Positions 56,350 through 64,000 of a stretch of 64,000 bases of DNA are shown piece after piece. The notes below the pieces were generated by a model. The model saw nothing but the letters and a program-made list of their open reading frames with translations, ran no database searches and was not told where the DNA came from. How positions within the stretch are numbered: position 1 is the stretch's first letter; every line of letters begins with the position of its first letter. Position numbers and translations under genes: made by a program. Source of the stretch: Bacillota bacterium (GTDB lineage Bacteria > Bacillota > Desulfotomaculia > Desulfotomaculales > Pelotomaculaceae); contig JAKPTB010000151.1 in NCBI GenBank assembly GCA_029555205.1, positions 33,415 to 97,414 on the forward strand, in the 5' to 3' direction.

Positions 56350-56679
56350 TTGAGCTCGGAAAAACAAGATTGTCAGAACTATCACGTCCATGAACATACT
56401 GGCTTAACCACCTGCAACGACGGACATTGTCACATTCACCCAGGAGTAACCAGTATTCCGATACAGCATGGATCTTCCCATTACCATGAAATCGTTGGCG
56501 CAACAACTTATCAAGACGGCCATTTCCATGTGTACCGCACCAATACAGGATTAGCAACACCTCTTCCTGGCGGATACCATACACACTACGCCAGTTTTAA
56601 GACCAGTCTTGCAGATGGCCATATACACAACGCTGTGCTTTATGTAATGGCTGTACAAGATAATTACAGGATGGATTAA
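56350..56679 (+). CDS. YmaF-like histidine-rich protein
   Basis: 109 residues from a TTG at 56350, chosen because AAAAGGAG lies 8 nt upstream; an ATG at 56326 is the alternative. The protein has a repeated G-H-x-H pattern: YHVHEHTG, DGHCHIHPG, SSHYHEIVG, DGHFHVY, YHTHYASF and DGHIHN. This matches the YmaF family, whose function is unknown. The regular His pairs suggest metal binding. It is monocistronic. Confidence 0.85.
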   Translation: MSSEKQDCQNYHVHEHTGLTTCNDGHCHIHPGVTSIPIQHGSSHYHEIVGATTYQDGHFHVYRTNTGLATPLPGGYHTHYASFKTSLADGHIHNAVLYVMAVQDNYRMD

Positions 56680-56997
56680 TATTCTGACACCCTCTTACAT
56701 CTTCATAGAGTAAATCTCCATTAAATGTAAAGAATTCAGATAAAAGCCCTTTTCCTGCTGTCTAAAAACGTCTCTGTCTGTTTAATTCTAAAGCCCGCCC
56801 CACATGTCTTTTGTATGCTGCGAAATTCTTCTGGGGCGGGCCATTCTTTGAGTCTACTCCTACCACCGAGCCCTCACTGAGGCGGCCATGCCTGCGCCGA
56901 CACGCTAATCCCACGCGGATCCCGTTCACACTCTCCCAGTATCATTTCCGCTTGTTTTCAAAATTGCTCACGATTTAACACCACTCTATTGAGGTAT
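56680..56997. terminator. Intergenic region with a large GC-rich stem-loop
   Basis: A perfect 10-bp stem GCCCGCCCCA / TGGGGCGGGC (56793-56802 and 56832-56841) encloses a 29-nt loop between convergent genes. It lacks a strong T-tract, so terminator function is possible but not certain. No gene is seen in the rest. Confidence 0.5.
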
Positions 56998-57435
56998 TCA
57001 TTTGTAACCTCTTTCTGTATAGAAATGCAACTGCTGGCCTATTCCCATGCCCTTAAGAGGGACTAATGATAAACCTGAAGGAAGCAAATCAACTAAATAG
57101 CGTCTGTAGTCCTTGCCGGTGTGGAATACAAACTTCTTTACTTTTCCTAAATCCAACCGTCCGGCTTCATCCTCTGCTTTAAGCTGGAGTATGACTCGGG
57201 CAGCCCATTCCCTTTTTTGCCCAACATTCATGCTGGATAAGGTAATATCGTAAGGTTCAATGATAGTTTTAGGTTCTATTAAGCCATACTTGGCGGACAA
57301 AATGTAAACTATATCGTAGTGATCATTACAGTATGCGTAGGCTTTACGAAATATAGCCGACATGCTGTACATTTCATAAGCAGGACATGGGTAACCTTTC
57401 TTCTGTTTTGTACAACCAATAAAGGCCACCTGCAT
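56998..57435 (-). CDS. DUF6884-like protein
   Basis: A 145-residue cytosolic protein beginning QVAFIGCTKQKKGYPCPAYE, then FRKAYAYCN, IVYILSAKYGLIEP and FVFHTGKDYRRYLVDLLP. The CTKQK...A..Y......F.....Y......LSAKYGL pattern is that of DUF6884/YaaA-related proteins, often found in phage and accessory regions. GGAGC lies upstream of the ATG. Function is unknown. The adjacent group II intron relic suggests a region of insertions. Confidence 0.75.
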   Translation of the reverse strand: MQVAFIGCTKQKKGYPCPAYEMYSMSAIFRKAYAYCNDHYDIVYILSAKYGLIEPKTIIEPYDITLSSMNVGQKREWAARVILQLKAEDEAGRLDLGKVKKFVFHTGKDYRRYLVDLLPSGLSLVPLKGMGIGQQLHFYTERGYK

Positions 57436-57451
57436 ATTTTTTATAGCTCCT

Positions 57452-57715
57452 TCAACTGATTAGCTTACTTGTACACTTATTAATTCTACGATCTAGGCGT
57501 TTTATTATTCCCTTAAGGTTTATCCCGTGGTTTCTAGGAGTCAGTTGTTTTATTCTTTCCTTAAAACTCTTGACTTTCTTTGGATGGATTGAGATATACC
57601 TGGGACTAATTACAAATCCCAGGTACGCAACTCCTTGGTGAATGCAAGTAAGCCGGGTTTTAACCTGATTGACTACCGCTTCAGCATTCCAGTTATCAGC
57701 TATTTCAGGGCATAC
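57452..57715 (-). pseudogene. Group II intron reverse transcriptase/maturase relic
   Basis: A minus-strand frame without a start reads VAYLGFVISPRYISIHPKKV, then KSFKERIKQLTPRNHGINLK and GIIKRLDRRINK before a stop at 57452. This is the end of the RT domain (xFLGFxIS) and the beginning of the maturase (domain X) part of group II intron proteins, where R-K-L-T-x-R-N is common. Everything else of the intron is missing. Confidence 0.7.
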
Positions 57716-57748
57716 TCCTTCCCACGGCTCGCCCGGACCCGGCCATGC

Positions 57749-58399
57749 TCAGTATACCGTGATCAGGTCCTTCAGGGCGTCAAATTTTTTGTCTCCAATA
57801 CCGGAGACGTTCTTGATATCCTCAACTGCCCCGAAGGGGCCGTTTAACTCCCGGTAATCGATTATTCTCTGGGCCAGGGCGGGCCCGATGCCGGGCAGTG
57901 TATCCAGCTGACTCAGGTCCGCTGTATTGATATTGACAAGTGCCGTCCCGGAACTGCCTGACATAGATCCTGCAGGAGGAGCAAATATGTTCTTGGTTGA
58001 AGATATTGCGGGGGTTCCAGCCTGGCTGCCGGCAACGGCGCCGGCCTGAGCAGTACCCTGCAGGTCCCGCAAGCCCGGCACATTAATGGTCTGACCGTCA
58101 GTGACCGGCGCAGCCAGCTTTAAAGCATCCAGAACTGCATCTGCCGCCGGGGCGGCCATTTGAACGGCGTCAATAATCCTGGAACCCCGGGGCAGCTGGT
58201 AAACCCCCGGCCTGGCAACCGCGCCCGCAACATGAACTTTGATTCCATCATTCTCCTTTATCTCCTCTTGCTCCAAAACCGGCTTGTTGTTTTCAGCGGC
58301 CCGCTGCTTTACCTGGGCAAGACGGTATCCCGCGCCGAAAATAATAATACCGACCAGCAGGATAACCAGAAGCTGCTGCCTGCGTTCCAGCTGGATCAT
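57749..58399 (-). CDS. comEA: Competence protein ComEA (DNA receptor)
   Basis: 216 residues from the ATG at 58399; a TTG at 58444 would add 15. One N-terminal membrane helix (LLVILLVGIIIFGAGYRL) is followed by an SLBB domain (VHVAGAVARPGVYQLPRGSR), a Gly/Ala/Ser-rich linker, and a C-terminal helix-hairpin-helix pair (VNINTADLSQLDTLPGIGPA and NVSGIGDKKFDAL) that binds incoming DNA. Length and order are typical of ComEA. comEC lies 16 kb downstream on the same strand. Confidence 0.93.
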   Translation of the reverse strand: MIQLERRQQLLVILLVGIIIFGAGYRLAQVKQRAAENNKPVLEQEEIKENDGIKVHVAGAVARPGVYQLPRGSRIIDAVQMAAPAADAVLDALKLAAPVTDGQTINVPGLRDLQGTAQAGAVAGSQAGTPAISSTKNIFAPPAGSMSGSSGTALVNINTADLSQLDTLPGIGPALAQRIIDYRELNGPFGAVEDIKNVSGIGDKKFDALKDLITVY

Positions 58400-58608
58400 A
58401 ATCTTGCACCGCCCCGAACTGAACCATTCAGGTTCACTTTTCAACTCTGAAATTTTATGTAAAATAACATTTATTGTGGTTTATTCTACCAGCTGTGTCT
58501 TTTTCCTCCTCTCAATAGGGCGATAAAGATAAATTCTTTGAAAATTTTGCAATTATCAGCGATGATTCCTATTTAAGTGTATAATACTATAAACTTCTTG
58601 TGATTCTC

Positions 58609-59301
58609 TTACTTTTTACTGACAAAAAGCCTGCCATCCGTTCCCAGGGTTGCAAGCAGAACTTTGCGGGGGGTAAGACCTCGCTCTTTCAAAACTTCGC
58701 ACAGCCAGTTTTCATCCAGATTAATCTCCTTTAAATCTTTAATCATTGTGGTACCATCCATAACCAGCACCGTGGGCAGTCCTTCGTAGGGTGTCGGGAT
58801 CCCCAGATCCGCAGGTGTAACCGGCCGGTGCTGGGACTTCTCGATAACACTCAGTTTTCCGGATGTTTCGAGAACGGCAAATTCCACATTAGCCGGATCA
58901 ACAATCCCCTTTTCCCGCAAATGAGCCAGCAACTCGTCAAGGTTATAACGCGCTTTCCTCATTTCTTTCCTCAGGAGAACTCCGTTTTTAATAATAATCT
59001 GGGGATGCCCGCAGATTAAACCCCGCAGGGTGTGGCTGAAAAGAGTGGCGTAGGAAACAATAACTTCCAGAAGGCCAAGGATAACCAGTGGCAGTATACT
59101 ATGCCAGAGCGCCAGATCTCTTCTTTCCAGGGGTATAACGGCAAGTTCAGCAATTATGATGGCCACAACAAAATCAAAAGGGGAAAGCTGGCCGATTTCC
59201 CTTTTTCCCATTGCCCTGATTAAAATCAAAACTAAAAAATAGATAAAAACTGTGCGATAGATGTATTCCCAAAGCAAACAAAAACACCATCCCGTTTGCA
59301 T
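58609..59301 (-). CDS. YetF-like DUF421 membrane protein
   Basis: 230 residues. Three N-terminal membrane segments include FIYFLVLILIRAMGKREIGQ, the DUF421 signature region, and SPFDFVVAIIIAELA. The cytoplasmic C-terminal domain has GVLLRKEMRKARYNLDELLA and AVLETSGKLSVIEKSQHRPV. Family members occur in spore formers (YetF, YrbG) and have unclear function, possibly in spore membranes or germination. No good ribosome site was found before the ATG. Confidence 0.85.
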   Translation of the reverse strand: MQTGWCFCLLWEYIYRTVFIYFLVLILIRAMGKREIGQLSPFDFVVAIIIAELAVIPLERRDLALWHSILPLVILGLLEVIVSYATLFSHTLRGLICGHPQIIIKNGVLLRKEMRKARYNLDELLAHLREKGIVDPANVEFAVLETSGKLSVIEKSQHRPVTPADLGIPTPYEGLPTVLVMDGTTMIKDLKEINLDENWLCEVLKERGLTPRKVLLATLGTDGRLFVSKK

Positions 59302-59599
59302 GTTTTATGCCATGGTTTATGATTTGCCTTATTTAATAAAAAATATTACTTTACAATAACTAAAAAACGAGTAAAATATTAATAGAGTTATTTTTGTGTA
59401 TTAATATGAGATTTATGTCAGATTGATACAAACAATATTAATTCTGGGTTTTAATATTCTGAATTCTCAATTTGATACAAAAAGGTTGATTTCGTTTACC
59501 CCCGGGGATCTTTTTTCATCTCAGAGGATAATCATAAATCAGCAATGTATCCAATATGCAGTAAACAAAATACTACGTAAATATAAAGAGGTAACATCT
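59302..59599. other. AT-rich promoter region of the kor operon
   Basis: About 300 bp of AT-rich DNA without a supported gene. The kor promoter is expected here, but I could not assign boxes with confidence. Confidence 0.4.
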
Positions 59600-59818
59600 A
59601 TGGCAGAGACACTATCAAAACTATCTCCTCAAAAAATTATTATCCACAAAGAATGGTGTAAGGGTTGCGGTATTTGTGCAGCCTTATGCACCAAAGTTCT
59701 GGCCATGGACAGCCGGGGCAAGGCCACGGTGGTAAATTCCGCCCTGTGTAACGGTTGCCGCAGATGTGAACACCATTGCCCGGACTTCGCCATTCATGTC
59801 GGTCAGGAGGTGAGCTGA
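59600..59818 (+). CDS. korD: Ferredoxin-type subunit (delta) of 2-oxoacid:ferredoxin oxidoreductase
   Basis: A 72-residue 2[4Fe-4S] protein with WCKGCGICAALCTKVL and LCNGCRRCEHHCPDFAI, each a C-x2-C-x2-C-x3-C motif. The ATG at 59600 has AGAGG 8 nt upstream. It is followed 1 bp later by korA. It passes electrons between the catalytic subunits and external ferredoxin. Confidence 0.92.
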   Translation: MAETLSKLSPQKIIIHKEWCKGCGICAALCTKVLAMDSRGKATVVNSALCNGCRRCEHHCPDFAIHVGQEVS

Positions 59819-59819
59819 A

Positions 59820-60959
59820 ATGAGTGCAGTACTACCCCTGGCCCGCTTAATGCAGGGCAATGAAGCTATAGTTGAAGGCGCCCTGGCAGCCGGTGTGCGC
59901 TTTTTCGCCGGCTACCCCATCACCCCCTCAACGGAAATCGCTGAAATCCTCTCCGACAAACTCCCCACCCTGGGCGGGAAGTATATCCAGATGGAGGATG
60001 AACTGGGCAGCATGGCCGCCGTTATCGGCGCTTCACTTGCTGGTCTGAAATCCATGACCGCCACAAGCGGCCCCGGTTTTTCCCTTAAACAGGAGAACCT
60101 GGGCTTTGCCATTATGGCGGAGGTACCCTGCGTGGTTGTAAATGTTCAGCGGTTCGGCCCGAGCACCGGCATTCCAACGGCGCCGGCCCAGGGAGACGTA
60201 ATGCAGGCGCGCTGGGGAACACACGGCGACCACTCAATCATTGCCCTCTGTCCCGACTCAGTCCAGGAATCATATTCTTTAACAGTAAAGGCTTTTAATC
60301 TGTCGGAAAAATTCAGAACACCTGTTATTATTCTCACAGACGAGGTTATCGGCCACCTGCGGGAACGGGTTTGCCTGCCCCAACCGGGTGATCTGCCCGT
60401 TATTGACCGCAAAAAACCACCTGCCGGTCTCAAAGATTACAAGCCCTACCAGCCCGGCGAGGATGGTGTTCCGGTTGTTGCCAACTTCTGTGAAGGTTAC
60501 CGTTTTCACGTAACCAGTCTGGTCCATGACGAAAGCGGCGCTCCCAGCACCAATCCTGTTGTTACCGAAAAATTGATTAATCGTCTGCATGACAAGCTTA
60601 TGAATAATCTCGAAGAGATAGTTCTCAGTGAATTCTGCCAGACGGATGACGCTGAGATAATCATTGTTGCATATGGTGCGGTTTCCCGTTCGGCCAGGCG
60701 GGCAGTAAAGGAAGCCCGTGCCGAAGGAATTAAGGCAGGCCTCTTCAGACCTATTACCATCTGGCCTTTTCCGGAAAAAGAAATAGCCTCACTTTCCCGT
60801 CAGGCCCGGGCTATCATTGTTCCAGAAATGAATATGGGACAGTACAGACTCGAAGTAGAACGCGCAGCACAGGGCAACACCAGGGTTAGCGGTGTTAATA
60901 AAGTTACCGGTGAACTGATAACTCCCTCGGAAATCCTGGCTGCCATTAAATCGTTATAG
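59820..60959 (+). CDS. korA: 2-oxoacid:ferredoxin oxidoreductase alpha subunit
   Basis: A 379-residue subunit with GNEAIVEGALAAGVRFFAGYP and ITPSTEIAEIL at the N-terminus, MEDELGSMAAVIGASLAGLK, and AEVPCVVVNVQRFGPSTGIP with TAPAQGD after it. The latter is the alpha-domain signature of the 2-oxoglutarate/branched-chain oxoacid class (Kor/Vor) rather than pyruvate synthase. CAGGAGGTGAG precedes the ATG. It forms the CoA- and substrate-binding part of the enzyme with KorB. Confidence 0.92.
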   Translation: MSAVLPLARLMQGNEAIVEGALAAGVRFFAGYPITPSTEIAEILSDKLPTLGGKYIQMEDELGSMAAVIGASLAGLKSMTATSGPGFSLKQENLGFAIMAEVPCVVVNVQRFGPSTGIPTAPAQGDVMQARWGTHGDHSIIALCPDSVQESYSLTVKAFNLSEKFRTPVIILTDEVIGHLRERVCLPQPGDLPVIDRKKPPAGLKDYKPYQPGEDGVPVVANFCEGYRFHVTSLVHDESGAPSTNPVVTEKLINRLHDKLMNNLEEIVLSEFCQTDDAEIIIVAYGAVSRSARRAVKEARAEGIKAGLFRPITIWPFPEKEIASLSRQARAIIVPEMNMGQYRLEVERAAQGNTRVSGVNKVTGELITPSEILAAIKSL

Positions 60960-60965
60960 GAATGG

Positions 60966-61784
60966 GTGAGCCATAAAATGCAACAAGAAGTACAAAAATA
61001 TTTACGTCAAGATAAACTCCCCCACATCTGGTGCCCCGGATGTGGAAACGGTATTGTCCTGGGCGCCCTGCTCCGGGCTTTTGCCAGGATTGGCTGTAAT
61101 CAGGATAATACCGTTATCGTATCCGGGATAGGCTGTTCCTCAAGGGCCAGCGGCTATCTGGACTTCAATACTCTCCACACCACCCACGGGAGGGCCCTGG
61201 CTTTTGCCACCGGAATCAAGTTTGCCCGTCCGGAGTTAAAGGTTTTTGTCCTGATGGGCGACGGGGATGCCAGCGCAATTGGTGGAAATCACTTAATTCA
61301 CGCAGCCAGGCGTAATATCGACCTCACTGCCATTATTTTCAACAATAGTATTTATGGTATGACCGGCGGCCAGTATTCTCCCCTCACCCCTCAAAACTCC
61401 CGCGCCTCCACTGCATCCCGGGGAACAGTAGAACGCCCCTTTGACCTGGCGGAACTGGCCAAAGCCGCAGGGGCTACATATATCGCCCGGGCTACGACCT
61501 ACCATACCAGCTTGTTGACCGAACTGATCTGTAAAGGCGCCAATCATAAAGGATTCAGCCTCATTGAAGCTGTTACAGCCTGTCCGGTATCCTACGGAAG
61601 GCGGAATAAAATGGGGAGCGGCTATGACATGCTGATGTGGCAGAAGGAACACGGGATACCGGTGGAAAAAGCCAAAAAGCTAACACCCGAAGAGTTGCAG
61701 GGTAATTTTATCATCGGCGAACTCTATAAAACAGAAGCTCCTGAATTTACAGAAACATACCGGCAACTCATGGAAAGAATATAA
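60966..61784 (+). CDS. korB: 2-oxoacid:ferredoxin oxidoreductase beta subunit (TPP-binding)
   Basis: 272 residues from GTG at 60966 (an ATG at 60978 is equally possible). It has LPHIWCPGCGNGIVLGALL, GIGCSSRASGYLDFNTLHTT and the thiamine diphosphate motif VLMGDGDASAIGGNHLIHAA, followed by NNSIYGMTGGQYSPLTP. These are beta-subunit hallmarks, with Cys residues for a 4Fe-4S cluster. It lies 6 bp after korA. Confidence 0.93.
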   Translation: MSHKMQQEVQKYLRQDKLPHIWCPGCGNGIVLGALLRAFARIGCNQDNTVIVSGIGCSSRASGYLDFNTLHTTHGRALAFATGIKFARPELKVFVLMGDGDASAIGGNHLIHAARRNIDLTAIIFNNSIYGMTGGQYSPLTPQNSRASTASRGTVERPFDLAELAKAAGATYIARATTYHTSLLTELICKGANHKGFSLIEAVTACPVSYGRRNKMGSGYDMLMWQKEHGIPVEKAKKLTPEELQGNFIIGELYKTEAPEFTETYRQLMERI

Positions 61785-61807
61785 TGATACCAGAGGAGGA
61801 ATGTTCC

Positions 61808-62353
61808 GTGACTCAAACCAGTGAAATTATTTTAAGCGGTTCAGGCGGCCAGGGGCTGATTCTGGCAGGACAAATACTGGCCGAAGCTGTCATCAGAGAC
61901 GGGAAAAACGCCGTGCAGACCCAGTCCTACGGGCCGGAAGCCCGGGGAGGAGCCAGCAAGGCGGAAGTCATCATCAGCAATGATGATATTGATTACCCCA
62001 AGGTTACAAAACCGGACATCGTGCTGGCAATGAGCCAGGAAGCCCTGAACCGTTATGCAGGCGAACTGGGCCCCAACGGAACGCTGATTGTTGACAGCAC
62101 TTATGTACAGGCTCCTGATCAGTCCGGGATCAGAATGGTTTCGGCTCCCTACAGCCGGATCGCCAAAGAGTCCCTGGGCAAAGAGATGGTGGCCAACGTG
62201 GTAGCCCTGGGAGCCCTGGCTGCCATTACCGGCGTAGTCTCCCTGGAATCCTTAAAACAGGCCTTATTATCCCGCATTCCCCCGGGAACAGAGGCTTTAA
62301 ATAAAAAAGCCCTTGAGCTGGGCTGGAAAAGCGCCCATCAGGCCGCTGCCTGA
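61808..62353 (+). CDS. korC: 2-oxoacid:ferredoxin oxidoreductase gamma subunit
   Basis: 181 residues from GTG at 61808, chosen because GAGGAGG lies 8 nt upstream; an ATG at 61784 overlapping the korB stop is the alternative. IILSGSGGQGLILAGQILAE, TQSYGPEARGGASKAEVIIS and EMVANVVALGALAAITG are typical of the gamma domain that helps bind CoA. It ends the korDABC operon, which links 2-oxoglutarate (or similar) and succinyl-CoA to ferredoxin, in line with methylmalonyl-CoA metabolism. Confidence 0.92.
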   Translation: MTQTSEIILSGSGGQGLILAGQILAEAVIRDGKNAVQTQSYGPEARGGASKAEVIISNDDIDYPKVTKPDIVLAMSQEALNRYAGELGPNGTLIVDSTYVQAPDQSGIRMVSAPYSRIAKESLGKEMVANVVALGALAAITGVVSLESLKQALLSRIPPGTEALNKKALELGWKSAHQAAA

Positions 62354-62635
62354 ACTCCCTTTCCCGGCGATGCTCATGAAACCGTAGATTAATCACAAAG
62401 CAACAGGCGTTTTTTATAGATTAACTGTTCCCTTTTATAATCCATAAGTAAGTTGCTGCCAACCTGGTGCTCCCTGCACCGGGACATTTTAGCCATCAAC
62501 CTCCAGCGGTTATTACACTGCTCCAGCAGGTAAGATGTTGCTTCTATGTAAACTGGTTTTAAGGTGGTTTGGTGCCACATTGAAATACTAAAACCGGCTC
62601 TTTACCGATAAATGCAAGTTTAACAACGCGGCCTG

Positions 62636-62664
62636 AACCGCCTTATTCAAGGCGGTTTATTTTT
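62636..62664 (+). terminator. Terminator of the kor operon
   Basis: AACCGCCTT / AAGGCGGTT stem with a very short loop, followed by TATTTTTAT, about 280 nt after korC. The 62354-62635 stretch before it contains no gene I can support. Confidence 0.75.
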
Positions 62665-62769
62665 ATATACTTTGTTTATTTTAATATACTTTTTTGATCA
62701 GGTAGGATAATTATCTGCCTGGCGAGAATACCATGGTAATTGATTATTTAGTGGGGGAGCTGCAAGAAA

Positions 62770-64000
62770 ATGACCAGGCTTGGACAGGTTAGCGAAAGCT
62801 GTCAGAAGATAGCTGAAGCAATAGCCACCGTGCTGAAAATAGAGGTTGAAATCATCGACACGAACCTGGTGCGCGTAGCCGGCACCGGAATTGTCCGGAA
62901 CGATGTGGGTTCCCGCCTTTTGCGCGGCTTTGTAAACAAGCACGTTTTACAAACCGGCCACCATATATTTATCAGTGAAGCCGGGTTCCACGAGATTTGC
63001 CTCTCCTGCCCCCTGACCGGACAGTGCTTTTACAAAGCCTCGATTGTTTATCCCATTATCGCGGCATCCGAAACCATCGGTACCATCAGTTTGATCGCCT
63101 TTAATGATGAACAGAAGGAAACGCTGGGCACAAATACTGATTCCCTGATTGAGTTTATCGGAAGAATGGCCGATCTGGTCAGCAGCAAGGCCCTGGAGCA
63201 GGAAATATTGACTGAGCGGATGGTTATGGCCAACCGGCTCGAGGCAGTGGTGGATTCTGTGGACGAGAGTGTTATAGCCGTTGACAGCGATTGTATAATC
63301 ACCCACTTCAACCGTTCTGCTGAACGGGTTTTTGGAACCAGAAAAAAATCTATTATCGGCAAAGATTCAAAAGAAGTGTTACCCTCCCTGCCCCTGGCGG
63401 AGGTCTTAAAGGACGGCAAGGGCTTTCAATCGAGGGAAGTGTTCATTAATTACGAGGGGCGCAAGCTCCACCTGCTCAGCACGGTTAAGCCAATCAAACT
63501 GGAAACCGGCCAGGTTGTAGGCGTAGTGGCTTCTTTCAGGGATTTCAAGGAAACGCAAAAGCTGGCCTATGAAATCATGAATAGCCATGAGTTTATCGAT
63601 TTTGAGGATATCGTGGGGGTAAGCCAGCCGCTCATAGCGGTTAAAACCAAGGCCCAAAAAATAGCTTCAAGCAACTCTACAGTACTGATAATCGGCGAAA
63701 GCGGCACAGGTAAAGAGTTGGTAGCCAGAGGCATTCATAACATGAGCGCTCGCAAGGATGAATTGTTCGGGGCAGTCAATATGTCGGCCATTCCCGAAAG
63801 CTTGTTCGAAAGTGAATTTTTCGGACATAAAAAGGGAAGTTTTACGGGCGCCATTGCCGACAAAGCCGGCTGGTTCGAAACCACCGACAAAGGCAGTCTG
63901 TTTCTCGATGAAATAGGTGACATGCCGCATAACCTGCAAGTGAAGCTTTTACGGGTGCTCGAAGAAAAGAAATACATTAAGCTGGGAACCCAAAAAGAAC
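62770..64000 (+). CDS. Sigma-54-dependent transcriptional activator, 5' part (runs off the window)
   Basis: About 410 residues are visible from the ATG at 62770 (GGGGGAG upstream). An N-terminal sensor region contains a Cys-rich GFHEICLSCPLTGQCFY. A PAS domain (VDSVDESVIAVDSDCIITHF) follows. The AAA+ domain then starts EDIVGVSQPLIAVKTKA, with Walker A IIGESGTGKELVARGIH, the sigma-54 contact loop as GSFTGA (Ser in place of the usual Ala) and Walker B GSLFLDEIGDMPHNLQ. It activates RNA polymerase holding sigma-54. The target operon is not known; kor lies upstream on the same strand. Confidence 0.92.
   Translation, partial: MTRLGQVSESCQKIAEAIATVLKIEVEIIDTNLVRVAGTGIVRNDVGSRLLRGFVNKHVLQTGHHIFISEAGFHEICLSCPLTGQCFYKASIVYPIIAASETIGTISLIAFNDEQKETLGTNTDSLIEFIGRMADLVSSKALEQEILTERMVMANRLEAVVDSVDESVIAVDSDCIITHFNRSAERVFGTRKKSIIGKDSKEVLPSLPLAEVLKDGKGFQSREVFINYEGRKLHLLSTVKPIKLETGQVVGVVASFRDFKETQKLAYEIMNSHEFIDFEDIVGVSQPLIAVKTKAQKIASSNSTVLIIGESGTGKELVARGIHNMSARKDELFGAVNMSAIPESLFESEFFGHKKGSFTGAIADKAGWFETTDKGSLFLDEIGDMPHNLQVKLLRVLEEKKYIKLGTQKE

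Noticed and set aside
62389..62580. Minus-strand 63-codon frame between korC and the sigma-54 activator gene
   Set aside because: No ribosome site, no recognisable family and no supporting context; it lies in the long 3' region of the kor operon.

Overview
The window looks like a chromosomal segment of an anaerobic, spore-forming Firmicute of the Peptococcaceae type (Pelotomaculum/Desulfotomaculum-like). I infer this from a four-subunit sodium-pumping methylmalonyl-CoA decarboxylase operon, a selenocysteine formate dehydrogenase with its own tRNA-Sec, a 2-oxoacid:ferredoxin oxidoreductase operon, a copper CopZ/CopA/CsoR set, a YjcZ-like sporulation micropeptide and a MoCo-type riboswitch. The genus is an inference; no rRNA or marker set is present.

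Layout. 0-3.3 kb (minus): end of a tetrapyrrole/isoprenoid operon (polyprenyl synthase, precorrin-2 dehydrogenase, hemA, hemC cut by the window edge). 3.6-3.8 kb: tRNA-Sec with its own promoter and terminator. 4-5.9 kb: an orphan jelly-roll-like protein and three decayed relics (IS110 transposase, IS4/DUF4372 transposase, RHS repeat). 5.9-20 kb (minus): a complete type I BREX phage-defence operon (brxA-brxB-brxC-pglX-pglZ-brxL) followed by a possible nuclease-like accessory gene. 20-25 kb: VOC protein, pcm, lgt, a 39-residue peptide, MarR regulator and MATE pump. 25-28.2 kb (minus): copper module with a CsoR-type promoter. 28.7-32.3 kb: mmdA-D-C-B.

32.5-39.1 kb (minus) is the most unusual part. 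It is a cluster whose reading frames, once repaired, encode an Sm-like/TPR protein, a cold-shock-domain/TPR/AAA ATPase protein and an AAA ATPase ending in a HEPN-type RNase motif (RNPLAH). One in-frame stop and two frameshifts interrupt it. I recognise no described system with this composition; an RNA-sensing, RNA-cleaving conflict system is a reasonable hypothesis.

39.4-41.9 kb: comEC. 42.2-43.6 kb: intact IS4-type transposase. 43.7-50.8 kb: a molybdenum-cofactor-type riboswitch with an intrinsic terminator, the Sec-containing formate dehydrogenase (UGA at codon 353 with a GGUCU-loop SECIS), two molybdopterin genes, a small unknown and, in the opposite direction, fdhD. 51-56.7 kb: TrmO-FmdE fusion, PadR regulator, MacAB-like efflux system, YmaF. 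57-59.3 kb: DUF6884-like gene, group II intron RT relic, comEA, YetF-like protein. 59.6-62.4 kb: korD-A-B-C. 62.8 kb to the end: a sigma-54-dependent activator cut by the window edge.

Genes in the 44-51 kb block plausibly work together: the riboswitch senses cofactor, moeA-type proteins and FdhD mature the Mo/W site, and tRNA-Sec supplies selenocysteine. selA and selB are not in the window.
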